Positions 49,803 to 58,670 of a stretch of DNA of 64,000 bases are shown one piece after another. Both the position numbers and the translations under genes were made by a program. The notes beneath the pieces are model-generated. The model saw only the letters and a list, made by a program, of their open reading frames with translations, did not search any database and was not told where the DNA came from. The stretch is from Euryarchaeota archaeon UBA62 (lineage in GTDB: Archaea > Thermoplasmatota > Poseidoniia > Poseidoniales > Thalassarchaeaceae): the NCBI GenBank assembly GCA_002502095.1, contig DAPJ01000005.1, forward strand, positions 151,407 to 215,406. The letters are read 5' to 3'. The first letter of the stretch is position 1, and every line of letters begins with the position of its first letter.

Positions 49803-50494
49803 CAGTTGTCACCTCCCTTTAGTGCATCAATCATTAGTTTGTGGACTTCCATGGCGGCGTCTACATTGTAGTCCCAAGCCTGCTTGAATTCATCTGGCGA
49901 TAAGTCGCCATCCATTTGTAGGAATACTAACTCTCCAGTGTTAGGGAGTATTCCCATAGGCAGATCTGCTTCCCCATAATTATCCTCTTCTTTGTTCAAG
50001 TCACAAACTACGACGTCGTTGACCTTGCCACTAGCTACACTGATGACCATGTCTGTCATTGGAATTCCAGCATCAGCAAGGGCGACTGAGGCAGCAGTGA
50101 GTCCGACGCACCTGGTTCCTGCTTCCGCAGAAACAATTTCGATACTTACTCTAATCTTTGACCTTGGGTATAGCTCCAACAGTACTACGCTCTCCAGCGC
50201 GTCTTTGGTAACCTTACTTATTTCCCTACTTCGACGATTGAAGCCTGGCCTTATCCTATCGGTCGTAGAGAAAGGCGCCATATTGTATGCGACATCTATG
50301 ACTGCCCTGTCCTGACGTTGGATCTTTCTAGGGTGTGCTTCCATCGGTCCGTAAACAGCGACTATGGCCTCATTGGTACCCCAAACCATCCTGCATGAGC
50401 CATCTGCAACGGGAATTACGCCGGTTTCGATTGATATTGGCCTGAGATCTCCTGGCTTTCTGCCATCCATCCTCAGTCCGTTTTCATCAATCAT
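49802..50494 (-). CDS. rrp41: Archaeal exosome catalytic subunit Rrp41
   Basis: Catalytic phosphorolytic RNase PH subunit. Family blocks: RMDGRKPGDLRPISIETGVI, ADGSCRMVWGTNEAIVAVYGP, the catalytic Asp region CDLNKEEDNYGEADLPM. I start at the ATG at 50494 (MIDENGLRMDGRK), with GGAG eight bases upstream; GTG at 50518 overlaps the rrp4 stop and is also possible (adds eight residues). Overlaps rrp42 by one base. Confidence 0.94.
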   Translation of the reverse strand: MIDENGLRMDGRKPGDLRPISIETGVIPVADGSCRMVWGTNEAIVAVYGPMEAHPRKIQRQDRAVIDVAYNMAPFSTTDRIRPGFNRRSREISKVTKDALESVVLLELYPRSKIRVSIEIVSAEAGTRCVGLTAASVALADAGIPMTDMVISVASGKVNDVVVCDLNKEEDNYGEADLPMGILPNTGELVFLQMDGDLSPDEFKQAWDYNVDAAMEVHKLMIDALKGGDN

Positions 50495-50517
50495 CTGAAC
50501 ATCTCCGTAACCACCCA

Positions 50518-51219
50518 CTATGCATCAACTCCTATCATTTTGGCCTCTGAAGATATGCTATTAATCCTCTTTCTGACCTCTAATATATTTTCTAGCTCTC
50601 CGTCAATCCATAGACGGCCATTATCAGCGACGACTATTCTACAGTCAGTCTGCATCTTCATTTCCCTGAGGAAAGCCCCACCTTTTCCTATGAGCCTCCC
50701 TAAGAGATGTGGGTCTAATTCATCTAGTGCGCCCGAACGAATCTTTCTGAGACCCATTCCTTTCATTGTGACGACACTCTGGTGTGTTTCCTCGACCTCC
50801 TGAACCCTGCAAAGAATGGAGTCGCCAATGTCTAATATTTTCCTAGTACCTCCGAACTCAACCTTAGCTGGGCCGAGACTCATTGGTAGAATTGAGTTGA
50901 ATGGGGCGCCTATGTCAACAAACCATATGTTGTTGGTGCACCCCTCTATATGGCCTATCACTAAGTCTCCAGGTCTAGGCATATATCTTGTATGCAAAGG
51001 GCTAACAGAAATTGTATTTCCCTTTCTACTCATTTTTCCTTGTTTTGTCGATATGATTCTGTCACCGACGACTAAAACGCCGTGTCCAGCTTCAATCCCC
51101 TCTGATGATCCCAGGTCTTCTCCTGGCACAACGACGAGGGTACGTTGCGTGTCTCGCGGACCGTCCGCGCTGCTCTCAATACTCATGTTATCGAGCTGCC
51201 CGACCGGCCTACTATTCAT
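50518..51219 (-). CDS. rrp4: Archaeal exosome cap subunit Rrp4
   Basis: RNA-binding cap of the exosome: an N-terminal domain (RTLVVVPGEDLGSSEG), an S1 domain (VIGHIEGCTNNIWFVDIG...) and a KH domain with the GRLIGKGGAFLREMKM motif. About 233 residues from the ATG at 51219. A GTG at 51237 and ATG at 51186 are alternatives; which is used is not clear from the bases. Confidence 0.93.
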   Translation of the reverse strand: MNSRPVGQLDNMSIESSADGPRDTQRTLVVVPGEDLGSSEGIEAGHGVLVVGDRIISTKQGKMSRKGNTISVSPLHTRYMPRPGDLVIGHIEGCTNNIWFVDIGAPFNSILPMSLGPAKVEFGGTRKILDIGDSILCRVQEVEETHQSVVTMKGMGLRKIRSGALDELDPHLLGRLIGKGGAFLREMKMQTDCRIVVADNGRLWIDGELENILEVRKRINSISSEAKMIGVDA

Positions 51220-51250
51220 AACCGTTGATGTCGACACCTACGGTGGGAAG

Positions 51251-51940
51251 TCAGTCAAGCTCCTTGACTTCGGCCTCAGAAGCCCTACTCGCAACCTTGC
51301 TAATCAGCTCGTTCTTCATACCCCCTGGGACCTCGACGACACATGCCCATGTCCCATCAGTGAGCCATTCTTGACGAATAACTAGGTCTCTAAGAATTTG
51401 ATTAACGGACCCGTAAGATGAGCCTGGGATCTTGAAGGCCAGACGTATTGTAATGAATTGAAGAGGAATTAAGGGCTTCAGTACCTTTACGGCATCCGAA
51501 ACCTGACCCTCAACAGACTTGAATGGGTCGACAGAGAAACGAGCTTCTTCGAGAGCGTTCTCTATTCTAGTTCTGGGGTGCGGCATCCTTGTCTTAGGGT
51601 CAGTAGCAGTGGTTGCAATTTCATTAATGATCTGGAGCTTCTTCTCTTCGACCATTTTCTTTCTCTGAGCAGTAGTTAGTTGAATGGATCCCTGTTTCAG
51701 AATAATCTCCACGCATTGTTGAATATCATTACTTCCGAATACGCTTTCCAAAGCATCTGATGTGGGCCTCTCTCCACTTCTAGAGTCTGTCCAGACCTCA
51801 CTGACAGCCAGAAGTTCATCCAGATGAACGGAAGAGGGGTCCTCCTTCCAAGCATCAACCAGATCGGGATCCACTAAAATTTCATATCTTGAACCGCCCT
51901 TTTCTAGTCTAGCGATAACCGCGTCATCAAGACTAACCAT
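51251..51940 (-). CDS. sbds: Ribosome maturation protein SBDS
   Basis: Releases the anti-association factor aIF6 in late 60S-like maturation (Sdo1/SBDS orthologue). About 229 residues with the three domains: MVSLDDAVIARLEKGGSRYEIL (domain I), QLTTAQRKKMVEEKKLQII (domain II) and the ferredoxin-like C-terminus. I start at 51940 (MVSLDD), the family start; the ATG at 51964 adds eight residues. It sits between psmA and rrp4, as in the exosome superoperon of many archaea. Confidence 0.93.
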   Translation of the reverse strand: MVSLDDAVIARLEKGGSRYEILVDPDLVDAWKEDPSSVHLDELLAVSEVWTDSRSGERPTSDALESVFGSNDIQQCVEIILKQGSIQLTTAQRKKMVEEKKLQIINEIATTATDPKTRMPHPRTRIENALEEARFSVDPFKSVEGQVSDAVKVLKPLIPLQFITIRLAFKIPGSSYGSVNQILRDLVIRQEWLTDGTWACVVEVPGGMKNELISKVASRASEAEVKELD

Positions 51941-51987
51941 GTAAGTCGTAGATGCTACAAGCATAAGGACATAGTGGAGTTATTCTT

Positions 51988-52695
51988 TCAGAGCTTGGAA
52001 ATATGCTTCTCCAAATCTGTAGCGGTGAGCTCTCTGTAACCTTCAGAGTTTATGACACAGATTTCTACTGATTCCTCGGACAACCCGTCTTCGAATGTCT
52101 TTGAAAGTGCCTCTAGACCTATTTTAATTGCGGCATTTTCCGTCATTTCTGGCTTCCACTTCTCCTCAAAGTAAGATATAACCTCGCTTCTCCCGCTTCC
52201 TATGGCTCCTGCCTGATATGAGCCATAAGCTCCTGAAGGATCGGTTTCGTATAGATGTGGTCCGTCAGAATCAACCCCAGCTATCAGTAACGCGGTTCCG
52301 AAAGGCCTAGCACCGCCATACTGGGTGAATGATTGCTTGTAATCACACATTTTCTTGACCAGTGTTGTAACATCGATGGAGTCGCCATAGGTCATCTTGT
52401 TGATTTGGCACTGAACTCTGGCCCTATCGACCAATTGTCTTGCATCGGCGACTAATCCAGATGTAGTAATTCCTATGTGGTCATCAATCTTGTACATCTT
52501 CTCTATCGACTCAGGGATTACAAGCTTACTGGGTATTCTCTTAGCCACTATCAATATGACGCCATCTCTGAATTTCACACCAACAGTAGTAGAGCCTCTC
52601 TTTACTGATTCACGGGCATACTCAACTTGGTGAAGTCGTCCGTCTGGTGAGAAAGTTCCTACTGAAGAGTCGTATCCGCGGCCGCTCGGTTGCAT
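51988..52695 (-). CDS. psmA: Proteasome alpha subunit
   Basis: Outer-ring subunit of the 20S proteasome; its gate docks PAN's LYD tail. 235 residues from the ATG at 52695 (MQPSGRGYDSS); the earlier ATG at 52707 adds four residues. The alpha signature is present: YDSSVGTFSPDGRLHQVEYARE. First gene of the minus-strand proteasome/exosome superoperon; no beta gene in the window. Confidence 0.95.
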   Translation of the reverse strand: MQPSGRGYDSSVGTFSPDGRLHQVEYARESVKRGSTTVGVKFRDGVILIVAKRIPSKLVIPESIEKMYKIDDHIGITTSGLVADARQLVDRARVQCQINKMTYGDSIDVTTLVKKMCDYKQSFTQYGGARPFGTALLIAGVDSDGPHLYETDPSGAYGSYQAGAIGSGRSEVISYFEEKWKPEMTENAAIKIGLEALSKTFEDGLSEESVEICVINSEGYRELTATDLEKHISKL

Positions 52696-52794
52696 CGTAA
52701 TCAGCATGCATGCATCAACGGCCTCTTATCAAGGTTAGTTGAGTATGACGTCTTCCTTCGTTGCATTCAAGCCGAATGGTTAGTTCGTGGATAC

Positions 52795-53547
52795 ATGCGT
52801 GTGGCCGTGTTATGCTCTGGCGGGAAGGACTCGACATATGCAACTTGGTGGGCCCTGATGAGGGGATGGGATGTTCGTGCCCTAGTCACACTGTGCGTTA
52901 CAGGGGATGATTCAATGATGTTTCAGACAGGGGGGGTCTGTGTAGCGGGACTCCAATCAGCCTCTTCTAAAATCCCATGGCTACCCATTGTTACGGAAGG
53001 AATAGAAGATGAGGAAATGCTAGATTTGCGACGGGGATTGTCTGGGATTAGCGATCCTGCTGAAGATTTCAATCTGTTCTGGCCTGATAATTGGGATAGC
53101 GAGGGTATAGTTTTGCATGAAGGAGTACTAGAAATCGATGCTCTGGTCTCAGGTGCTCTTAGATCTGACTACCAGAGAACGAGGATTGAGAGGATGTGCT
53201 CCAATATCGGCATTAAATCATTCTCACCACTGTGGCATCATAGTCCCAATGAACATATTAGATCCTTGCCAAGACTTGGTTTTGATGTTAGGATTTCTTC
53301 AGTAACATCCGATGGCCTTGATAGTGAGTGGATAGGGAGGAAATTGGGAGTTTCAGATGTGGAAGAGCTAATCAGTATCTCATCAAAATTCAGGTTCAAT
53401 GCTGATGGAGAGGGAGGAGAGTACGAGACCTTAGTTCTGGACTCCCCTCACATGAAAAAAAGGATCATACTGGATGGAGAAATGTCGTGGCAGAGAGACA
53501 GAGGGTCTTGGAATATTTCCTCAGGCCGGCTGACTTCTAATCGCTAG
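52795..53547 (+). CDS. dph6: Diphthine-ammonia ligase Dph6
   Basis: Final step of diphthamide synthesis on aEF-2: ATP-dependent amidation of diphthine. The ATP-PP-loop SGGKDST is at 8-14 and the diagnostic EGGEYETLVLDSP is near 205-217. 250 residues from ATG at 52795 (MRVAVLCSGG); the 35-residue upstream extension in the same frame lacks family sequence and overlaps psmA's start region. Its substrate aEF-2 is also encoded in the window. Confidence 0.9.
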   Translation: MRVAVLCSGGKDSTYATWWALMRGWDVRALVTLCVTGDDSMMFQTGGVCVAGLQSASSKIPWLPIVTEGIEDEEMLDLRRGLSGISDPAEDFNLFWPDNWDSEGIVLHEGVLEIDALVSGALRSDYQRTRIERMCSNIGIKSFSPLWHHSPNEHIRSLPRLGFDVRISSVTSDGLDSEWIGRKLGVSDVEELISISSKFRFNADGEGGEYETLVLDSPHMKKRIILDGEMSWQRDRGSWNISSGRLTSNR

Positions 53548-53571
53548 GCTCAAACCGGAAGTACCGGTCGC

Positions 53572-54933
53572 ATGTTTGAGGATACGATGTCGGTTTCACC
53601 TCTAGACTACAGATATGGACGAGAAGAGGCCAAAGCAATTTGGTCAAGAGAAGGACGTCACTCCAGACAACTGGAGGTGGAAAGAGCTCTTGTCTGGGCC
53701 CATTGCAGGATGGGAAGAGTTAGTGCTGAACACTATGATATAGTTGCAGATATTTCAGACCCGGGAATAGTTACAGCAGATAGAGTGGAAGAAATAGAGG
53801 CTGAGACTAAACATGATATCATGGCACTTACCAAGGCAATGGCTGAAGCCGCTGGTGAAGCGGGATGGTGCATACATTTGGGAGCTACTAGTAATGATAT
53901 AGTTGACTCCGCTGTTGCCCTTCAGATAAAAGACAGTGTAGATCTACAGTTAGACTCCCTAAAATCACTAATGAGTACATTGTGTGATTTAGCAGAGAGG
54001 GAGAGGGATACGATAATGATCGGCAGAACTCATGGGCAGGCTGCCGTACCAATAACCTTCGGAATCAAGGTTGCGGTTTGGGTAGATGAGTTTAGGAGGC
54101 ATCTAGAAAGGCTCAACTCAATGAGATCTAGGATTATTGCTGGTAAGTTCCTGGGAGCCGTTGGCACTGGAGCCGCACAGGGTGAAAATGCGCTAGAGCT
54201 ACAGAGTCTTATCCTCGGGGAGTTGGGTCTGGAAGTTCCAGTGGCCACCACGCAAGTAGTCGGAAGGGATCGCTACATTGAATGGGTAGGATGGATGGCA
54301 AATGTGTCAACAACCGTAGAAAAGATACTACAAGAGGTCAGGAATCTCCAGAGAAGTGAGATTGCAGAGGTTGCAGAGGCTTTTGACGTTGAAAAGCAAG
54401 TTGGATCTTCCACTATGGCTCACAAAAGAAATCCTATTACGGCGGAAAATGCGTGTGGGCTAGCAAGAATTGTTAGATCGATGATAATTCCTTCTTATGA
54501 GAATGCACTTCTTTGGCACGAGAGAGATCTTGCAAACTCCTCTTCTGAGAGATTCACGCTTTCACATTCAATGATATTGCTTGATGACATTATTGCTAAG
54601 TGTGACAGAGTTATGTCTAGACTGGTAGTCGACAGAGACAGGATGTTGCAGAATATAGAATCCCAGAAAGGCCTAGTTATGGCTGAGAAGATCATGTTAG
54701 CTCTTGTAGACAGTAACATGCCCAGAGATGAGGCTCATGAGGTCCTCAGGAGTTGCTCGATGGAAGCATTGAGCTCTGGAAGGCATTTGAAGGCTGTATG
54801 TTCTGAGAATGAGCAGATTAGCTCTGTCTTCGATGAAGATGAGTTGAATTATCTATTCTCCCCTGAGAGTCACCTCGGAGTTTCTGGTGAAATCGTAGAT
54901 AATGCAGTCTCAATTGCACGCGGATTCATGTAG
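53572..54933 (+). CDS. purB: Adenylosuccinate lyase PurB
   Basis: Splits adenylosuccinate and SAICAR in purine synthesis. Fumarase-superfamily signature GSSTMAHKRNPITAEN is at about 282-297, and the N-terminal DYRYGREEAKAIWS is typical. 453 residues, normal. Starts 24 bases behind dph6 on the same strand. Confidence 0.95.
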   Translation: MFEDTMSVSPLDYRYGREEAKAIWSREGRHSRQLEVERALVWAHCRMGRVSAEHYDIVADISDPGIVTADRVEEIEAETKHDIMALTKAMAEAAGEAGWCIHLGATSNDIVDSAVALQIKDSVDLQLDSLKSLMSTLCDLAERERDTIMIGRTHGQAAVPITFGIKVAVWVDEFRRHLERLNSMRSRIIAGKFLGAVGTGAAQGENALELQSLILGELGLEVPVATTQVVGRDRYIEWVGWMANVSTTVEKILQEVRNLQRSEIAEVAEAFDVEKQVGSSTMAHKRNPITAENACGLARIVRSMIIPSYENALLWHERDLANSSSERFTLSHSMILLDDIIAKCDRVMSRLVVDRDRMLQNIESQKGLVMAEKIMLALVDSNMPRDEAHEVLRSCSMEALSSGRHLKAVCSENEQISSVFDEDELNYLFSPESHLGVSGEIVDNAVSIARGFM

Positions 54934-54962
54934 ATTAGTACTCAATGGAGATAAATAACCAA

Positions 54963-55238
54963 CTATCTCCCAGAGAATCTAAACTTTGCAATCAGTAGGG
55001 TGCCAACTAGGAGGATTGAAGCCCCGGCCGAGATCAGTGGATCGAACATAGCTAATCCCAAAATAGAGCCTGTCAGAACTGAAGCGAAACCAAGGAAAAT
55101 GATCATTGCGTGGGGCCCATACTGATTTGCATCATCTAGAGCCACGTTCAGAAATCCATCCTCTACTATTGACGATATCAGTCCATCTTCGGAGTCTCTA
55201 AAATCAGGCGCTTCTCGCCTTGGAATTCTCTCATTCAT
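54963..55238 (-). CDS. Small two-helix membrane protein
   Basis: 91 residues: an acidic, charged N-terminus followed by two hydrophobic helices (MIIFLGFASVLTGSILGLAM and LISAGASILLVGTLLIAKF) and a short basic tail. No family recognised. Divergent from the RecA-like ATPase; 95 bases between them. Confidence 0.62.
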   Translation of the reverse strand: MNERIPRREAPDFRDSEDGLISSIVEDGFLNVALDDANQYGPHAMIIFLGFASVLTGSILGLAMFDPLISAGASILLVGTLLIAKFRFSGR

Positions 55239-55333
55239 GGCTCTCCCATATGTCTGACGACGGAGAGGATTGATTATATTTCTCTGGAAAATGGTTCAGT
55301 AATGCTCTTTGACTATGTTACATACGGTAACTC

Positions 55334-55918
55334 GTGATTGACTTCGAAGGAAGGGCAGTGCATATTTCGGCATCGCCTGGAGCAGGGAAAACCTCACTTT
55401 GCCTAGGGATTGTCTCAGACACAGTATCGAATGGAGGAAGGGCAATCTGGGCCTGTAGAAAAATGCCTGATTCAGATAGATTTAGAGAGATTCTGCATGA
55501 TATTGATGAGCAGGGGCTAATGAGCATATCAATTCTAAATTTCTCAACAGACTTTGCAGGAAATTTAGCCTTAATTCTCACGGGGACTGAAGACTTCGGA
55601 AGAGATGATATTGTGATTGTAGATGACTGGTGTGAAAGTCATGGAAGGGCTAGGAAAGATGACGTCAATGCTGCTAAGAAACTGTCGATGATTACCCATA
55701 AGACAAACCTAATCATTACTTCGTCATCATACGAAGACGCGTCTGGATTTTCTGACAGTGGTTGGCTGACTCGTGGAGGAACCCAGATTGAGAGTTCATA
55801 TGTAACTTTTTTACTTCTTAAGCATCCCAAAAAGGACGGTGTAAGGATTATTTCTGGTGAAGATATTGTAATTCTAGCCAAGATGACTTCAAAGGGGCTG
55901 GAGGAATTGGTCAATTGA
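55334..55918 (+). CDS. RecA-superfamily ATPase, KaiC/RadB-like
   Basis: 194-residue P-loop protein (GTG start). Walker A is SPGAGKTS with Ala in place of the first Gly (ASPGAGKT about 13-20); Walker B is IVIVDDW about 93-99. The order (Walker A at the start, a strand ICR-type core, IISGEDIVILAKM at the end) resembles the RadA/RadB/KaiC core domain without extensions. A truncated recombinase paralogue such as RadB or a KaiC-like regulator; too short for RadA. Inverted repeat GTTAC-ATACG-GTAAC just before the start is noted. Confidence 0.75.
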   Translation: MIDFEGRAVHISASPGAGKTSLCLGIVSDTVSNGGRAIWACRKMPDSDRFREILHDIDEQGLMSISILNFSTDFAGNLALILTGTEDFGRDDIVIVDDWCESHGRARKDDVNAAKKLSMITHKTNLIITSSSYEDASGFSDSGWLTRGGTQIESSYVTFLLLKHPKKDGVRIISGEDIVILAKMTSKGLEELVN

Positions 55919-56111
55919 GCTTTGAAATTAGATCTTCCATTTCTGATATTGCCTCTTCTGACGGGTTGTATAGTTCCTCTGGGGATCTGGCTAATCCTGA
56001 GTATTTGGGTTTCTCATTTTTGAGGCCCGACTTGAAATTACGAATCAGTAGAGACAGCAGAAAAATTGCAGTTACTGCGAGGACAAACTGGATTACTGAT
56101 TCAGTATCCAC
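55911..56111 (-). CDS. Single-pass small membrane protein
   Basis: 66 residues, GTG start (MDTESVIQFVL). One N-terminal membrane helix (VIQFVLAVTAIFLLSLLI), then a basic juxtamembrane patch and an acidic helical tail (PEELYNPSEEAISEMEDLI). It overlaps the end of the ATPase gene by eight bases on the opposite strand. The opposite-strand ORF over the same region looks less protein-like. Confidence 0.55.
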   Translation of the reverse strand: MDTESVIQFVLAVTAIFLLSLLIRNFKSGLKNEKPKYSGLARSPEELYNPSEEAISEMEDLISKLN

Positions 56112-56145
56112 GACTGTCTGACTATAATGTCAGATAAATAATCAC

Positions 56146-57399
56146 CTAAGACGGGATACCGAGTTCTAAGGGCATGGAAAGATGCCTTCTCTGAGAAGGA
56201 GGCGGTTGAGTCCAACCCTCGAATGAAGTAGGAATATCTGGAGACCATTCATCTGAAAGCCAATATTTTGGAGCTTTCCTCTTACACTTATCACAGGATA
56301 GATCTTGATTTTTACCCTTGCTCCTCATAGACTTTCCACAACATCTAGGACGGGTAGTAATCCTGGGAGATGCCGAGACAATCTTCAATTTTTCAAGGTG
56401 GATGGCCTCGTCTGGGGATCTCAATCCCATCCAAGAAACCAAATCTCCGGGAGAGAGTTGTCGTAGAAGTCTGTTTACAGGACCTCCTTCGCTGAAAGCT
56501 ACTAAGGTCTCTCCCAATCCCTCTGAGATTACCCTTAGGCTGGCGTGTGCTCCCTTTACTACTCTTGGATCGGATATTACTGTACCAAATGATGGCCCTA
56601 AAAGATGGTCGTCGGATAGTTGATTTGACATGTGAGAAGCCCATAAGTCACACTTCTCATTAGTTTCAACATCTTGCATCCAGATATGTGCAGATTCTAC
56701 AGCTTCTTTACTAGCGCCACGTATCCCATAAAGTACTGGACAGGGAGTTCTTGGTGCGATAATCCCCTTATCTGCAGTGGGATCTCTATTCATGAATGTG
56801 TCCGTGAATAATTCGGATAACTGAATCACTGAGTCCTTAGAAACTATTCTTTTTGTACCAATTAGATATGGTTTCCTCCAAGCGATTAGCTCCCACGAAT
56901 GATTACTCGGAGGATTCCAAGAGATTGCTGAGCTAGCTCCAATTATCCCCCACTTGTCCGGATGAGAAAAGACCGTGATTCCAGATGAGTTTACTTCTTC
57001 CTCCCTGTGTTCAAGTCCGACCTCCCCCCTGACGGCTTCCCAATACCAGTTCTCAGGTACCTTTCCAAAAGAAATCAAGAGAGCGGGGGATGGTGAGTTT
57101 TTATCTCGGGGGATCTCGATAATGTCACGTAGAAGTTCGTTAAACCAATCGGAGCAAGTTTGTATGAAATTTTCTTTTGCTGCAATAGGTAACGATAATC
57201 GGGATGAAAGTGCACCGTTACCCCTAGTTCTCCTTGTGGCATAAGGCCAAAGTCGGATGAGCATCCTATCTAGTACATCTACTCCCTTGATATTAGATAG
57301 TTCATGCAATAGATTGTTGAAGGAATGGGTGGTACAACCGGAATCTGGGTGATCGGTATCATCTAGACCGATTCTAACCGTAATGAGTTCTTTACTCAT
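56146..57399 (-). CDS. tiaS: tRNA(Ile2) 2-agmatinylcytidine synthetase TiaS
   Basis: Adds agmatine to C34 of the AUA-decoding tRNA-Ile, an essential archaeal modification. 417 residues: GLDDTDHPDSGCTTHSFNN at the start (kinase-like motif), RLWPYATRRTRGNGALS, the later ARTPCPVLYGIRG block and a C-terminal zinc ribbon (CCGKSM, CDKCKRK). It overlaps gmhB by eight bases (57392-57399). Confidence 0.93.
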   Translation of the reverse strand: MSKELITVRIGLDDTDHPDSGCTTHSFNNLLHELSNIKGVDVLDRMLIRLWPYATRRTRGNGALSSRLSLPIAAKENFIQTCSDWFNELLRDIIEIPRDKNSPSPALLISFGKVPENWYWEAVRGEVGLEHREEEVNSSGITVFSHPDKWGIIGASSAISWNPPSNHSWELIAWRKPYLIGTKRIVSKDSVIQLSELFTDTFMNRDPTADKGIIAPRTPCPVLYGIRGASKEAVESAHIWMQDVETNEKCDLWASHMSNQLSDDHLLGPSFGTVISDPRVVKGAHASLRVISEGLGETLVAFSEGGPVNRLLRQLSPGDLVSWMGLRSPDEAIHLEKLKIVSASPRITTRPRCCGKSMRSKGKNQDLSCDKCKRKAPKYWLSDEWSPDIPTSFEGWTQPPPSQRRHLSMPLELGIPS

Positions 57400-58036
57400 T
57401 TTCCCTCACCAATATTTCTGAGATGACTTCATTCAATCCCTTGTCTGGATCGCATTTGAATGACCTTACACCGAATGATTTTGCAGCCTCCATATCCACA
57501 TTTCTGTCACCCACCATTACCGATGTTGACTCAGAGGGTCGGTGTTTCCATTCATCGCCGAATTTTATGTCACCCTCGGAAAGTAATATTTGTGATTCTG
57601 CTGCATCAATAATCTGCCTGCCTGCTTCTAGCATACCAGGATTGGGTTTTCTCGCCCAAGAATTATGCCAAGGAGCGTAAGGACTGTGTAATGTCAAATC
57701 CAGAACCGCATCAGAATCTACTGAAATAATCTCAGAACGAACTCTGTCGTGTATATTAGCTAGATTTTCTCTACTCCAAATTCCCCTCCCAACAGGAGAT
57801 TGGTTAGTAACAATACATATCCTAAATCCCTCTCTTCTTAAGTCCCCAATAGCCTTAGGGGCACCGGCGAGAACCTCGACCTCATCGGGAGAATTAACAT
57901 AATCTTCGAACCCCCTGATAATTACTCCATCCCTATCCAGATATGCTATCTTTCCTTGCCAATCTCCTTCGATTGGGAGAGTCCCTAATTCTAGCGGAGA
58001 GTACAGACTTTCCCTATCCCTCATCGGCGGGAACAT
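57392..58036 (-). CDS. gmhB: HAD phosphatase, heptose bisphosphate phosphatase GmhB-like
   Basis: 214-residue HAD phosphatase: motif I YLDRDGVII (D34 nucleophile, D36), motif II TNQSPVGRG, and motif III/IV VMVGDRNVDMEAAKSF. These match GmhB, which removes the C7 phosphate of heptose 1,7-bisphosphate, including the R-G-I-W substrate loop. Encoded next to GmhA and TiaS. Histidinol-phosphate phosphatase is the family alternative, made less likely by the GmhA neighbour. Confidence 0.84.
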   Translation of the reverse strand: MFPPMRDRESLYSPLELGTLPIEGDWQGKIAYLDRDGVIIRGFEDYVNSPDEVEVLAGAPKAIGDLRREGFRICIVTNQSPVGRGIWSRENLANIHDRVRSEIISVDSDAVLDLTLHSPYAPWHNSWARKPNPGMLEAGRQIIDAAESQILLSEGDIKFGDEWKHRPSESTSVMVGDRNVDMEAAKSFGVRSFKCDPDKGLNEVISEILVRENE

Positions 58037-58040
58037 GTGA

Positions 58041-58610
58041 TCACTGCTCGCGGTTTGATTTCACTGCCTCTTTGATGATATGGTTAATCACCAATTGGAC
58101 ATCCTCAATTCTTTCCATGGAAGTACTAGGGATAATTATGGATAAATCTACTAGATCTACAATTTTACCCCCTCCCATTCCATTATAATTTCCTGTAATT
58201 GCCACAGTTTTGCATCCAATCTCGTTAGCGTACTTAATCCCGTTAATTACGTTCTCTGAGTTACCAGAACCAGAGTATGCGATTAGTAAATCGCCATTAT
58301 CGGCAAATGTGGAAAGTTGACCTACGAATACCTGAGAGTAACCTTCGTCGTTAGCCCATGCTGAGAATGAAGATACATTATCGGAGTGGGCTATGGTTTT
58401 CAGACCAAGCTCCTTAGACCAGTCACCAGCACTGTGAGAGGGAGTAGCAGCGCTGCCCCCATTTCCTATGAAGTGGACAGTGGCCCCTTTGTTACAGGCG
58501 TCAATTACCATCGAATATAGAGTCGAAATTTCTGTTTTCGGTAGGTTATCTAGTGTACTTTTTAGATCTGTGAGGTAGCTGTTTGCAAACTCAGTGAAGT
58601 CGTCAGCCAT
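58041..58610 (-). CDS. gmhA: Sedoheptulose 7-phosphate isomerase GmhA-like
   Basis: 189-residue SIS-domain protein: GNGGSAATPSHSAGDWSKEL (phosphosugar-binding and metal His), LIAYSGSGNSENVI and, near the end, VQLVINHIIKE, which matches the Q-x7-H zinc-ligand pair of GmhA. Converts sedoheptulose 7-phosphate to heptose 7-phosphate. GmhB follows four bases later. The kinase/nucleotidyltransferase step is not in the window. Confidence 0.86.
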   Translation of the reverse strand: MADDFTEFANSYLTDLKSTLDNLPKTEISTLYSMVIDACNKGATVHFIGNGGSAATPSHSAGDWSKELGLKTIAHSDNVSSFSAWANDEGYSQVFVGQLSTFADNGDLLIAYSGSGNSENVINGIKYANEIGCKTVAITGNYNGMGGGKIVDLVDLSIIIPSTSMERIEDVQLVINHIIKEAVKSNREQ

Positions 58611-58640
58611 GTGCTCACCCGGCTATCGGTTGGGGGCATC

Positions 58641-58647
58641 ATATTTA
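58641..58647 (+). promoter_or_regulatory. TATA box of the archaeosortase gene
   Basis: ATATTTA is centred about 27 bases before the ATG at 58671, predicting a leaderless message as for metG. Confidence 0.4.
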
Positions 58648-58670
58648 CGGGTTGATGGCTCGTTAACGTC

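Noticed and set aside
52704..52713. GCATGCATGC palindrome upstream of psmA
   Set aside because: A ten-base alternating palindrome is common by chance; it overlaps the alternative psmA start and shows no other signal.
55915..56121. Plus-strand frame after the RecA-like ATPase
   Set aside because: The minus-strand reading has a clear membrane helix and acidic tail and is more protein-like; only one of the two can be real.
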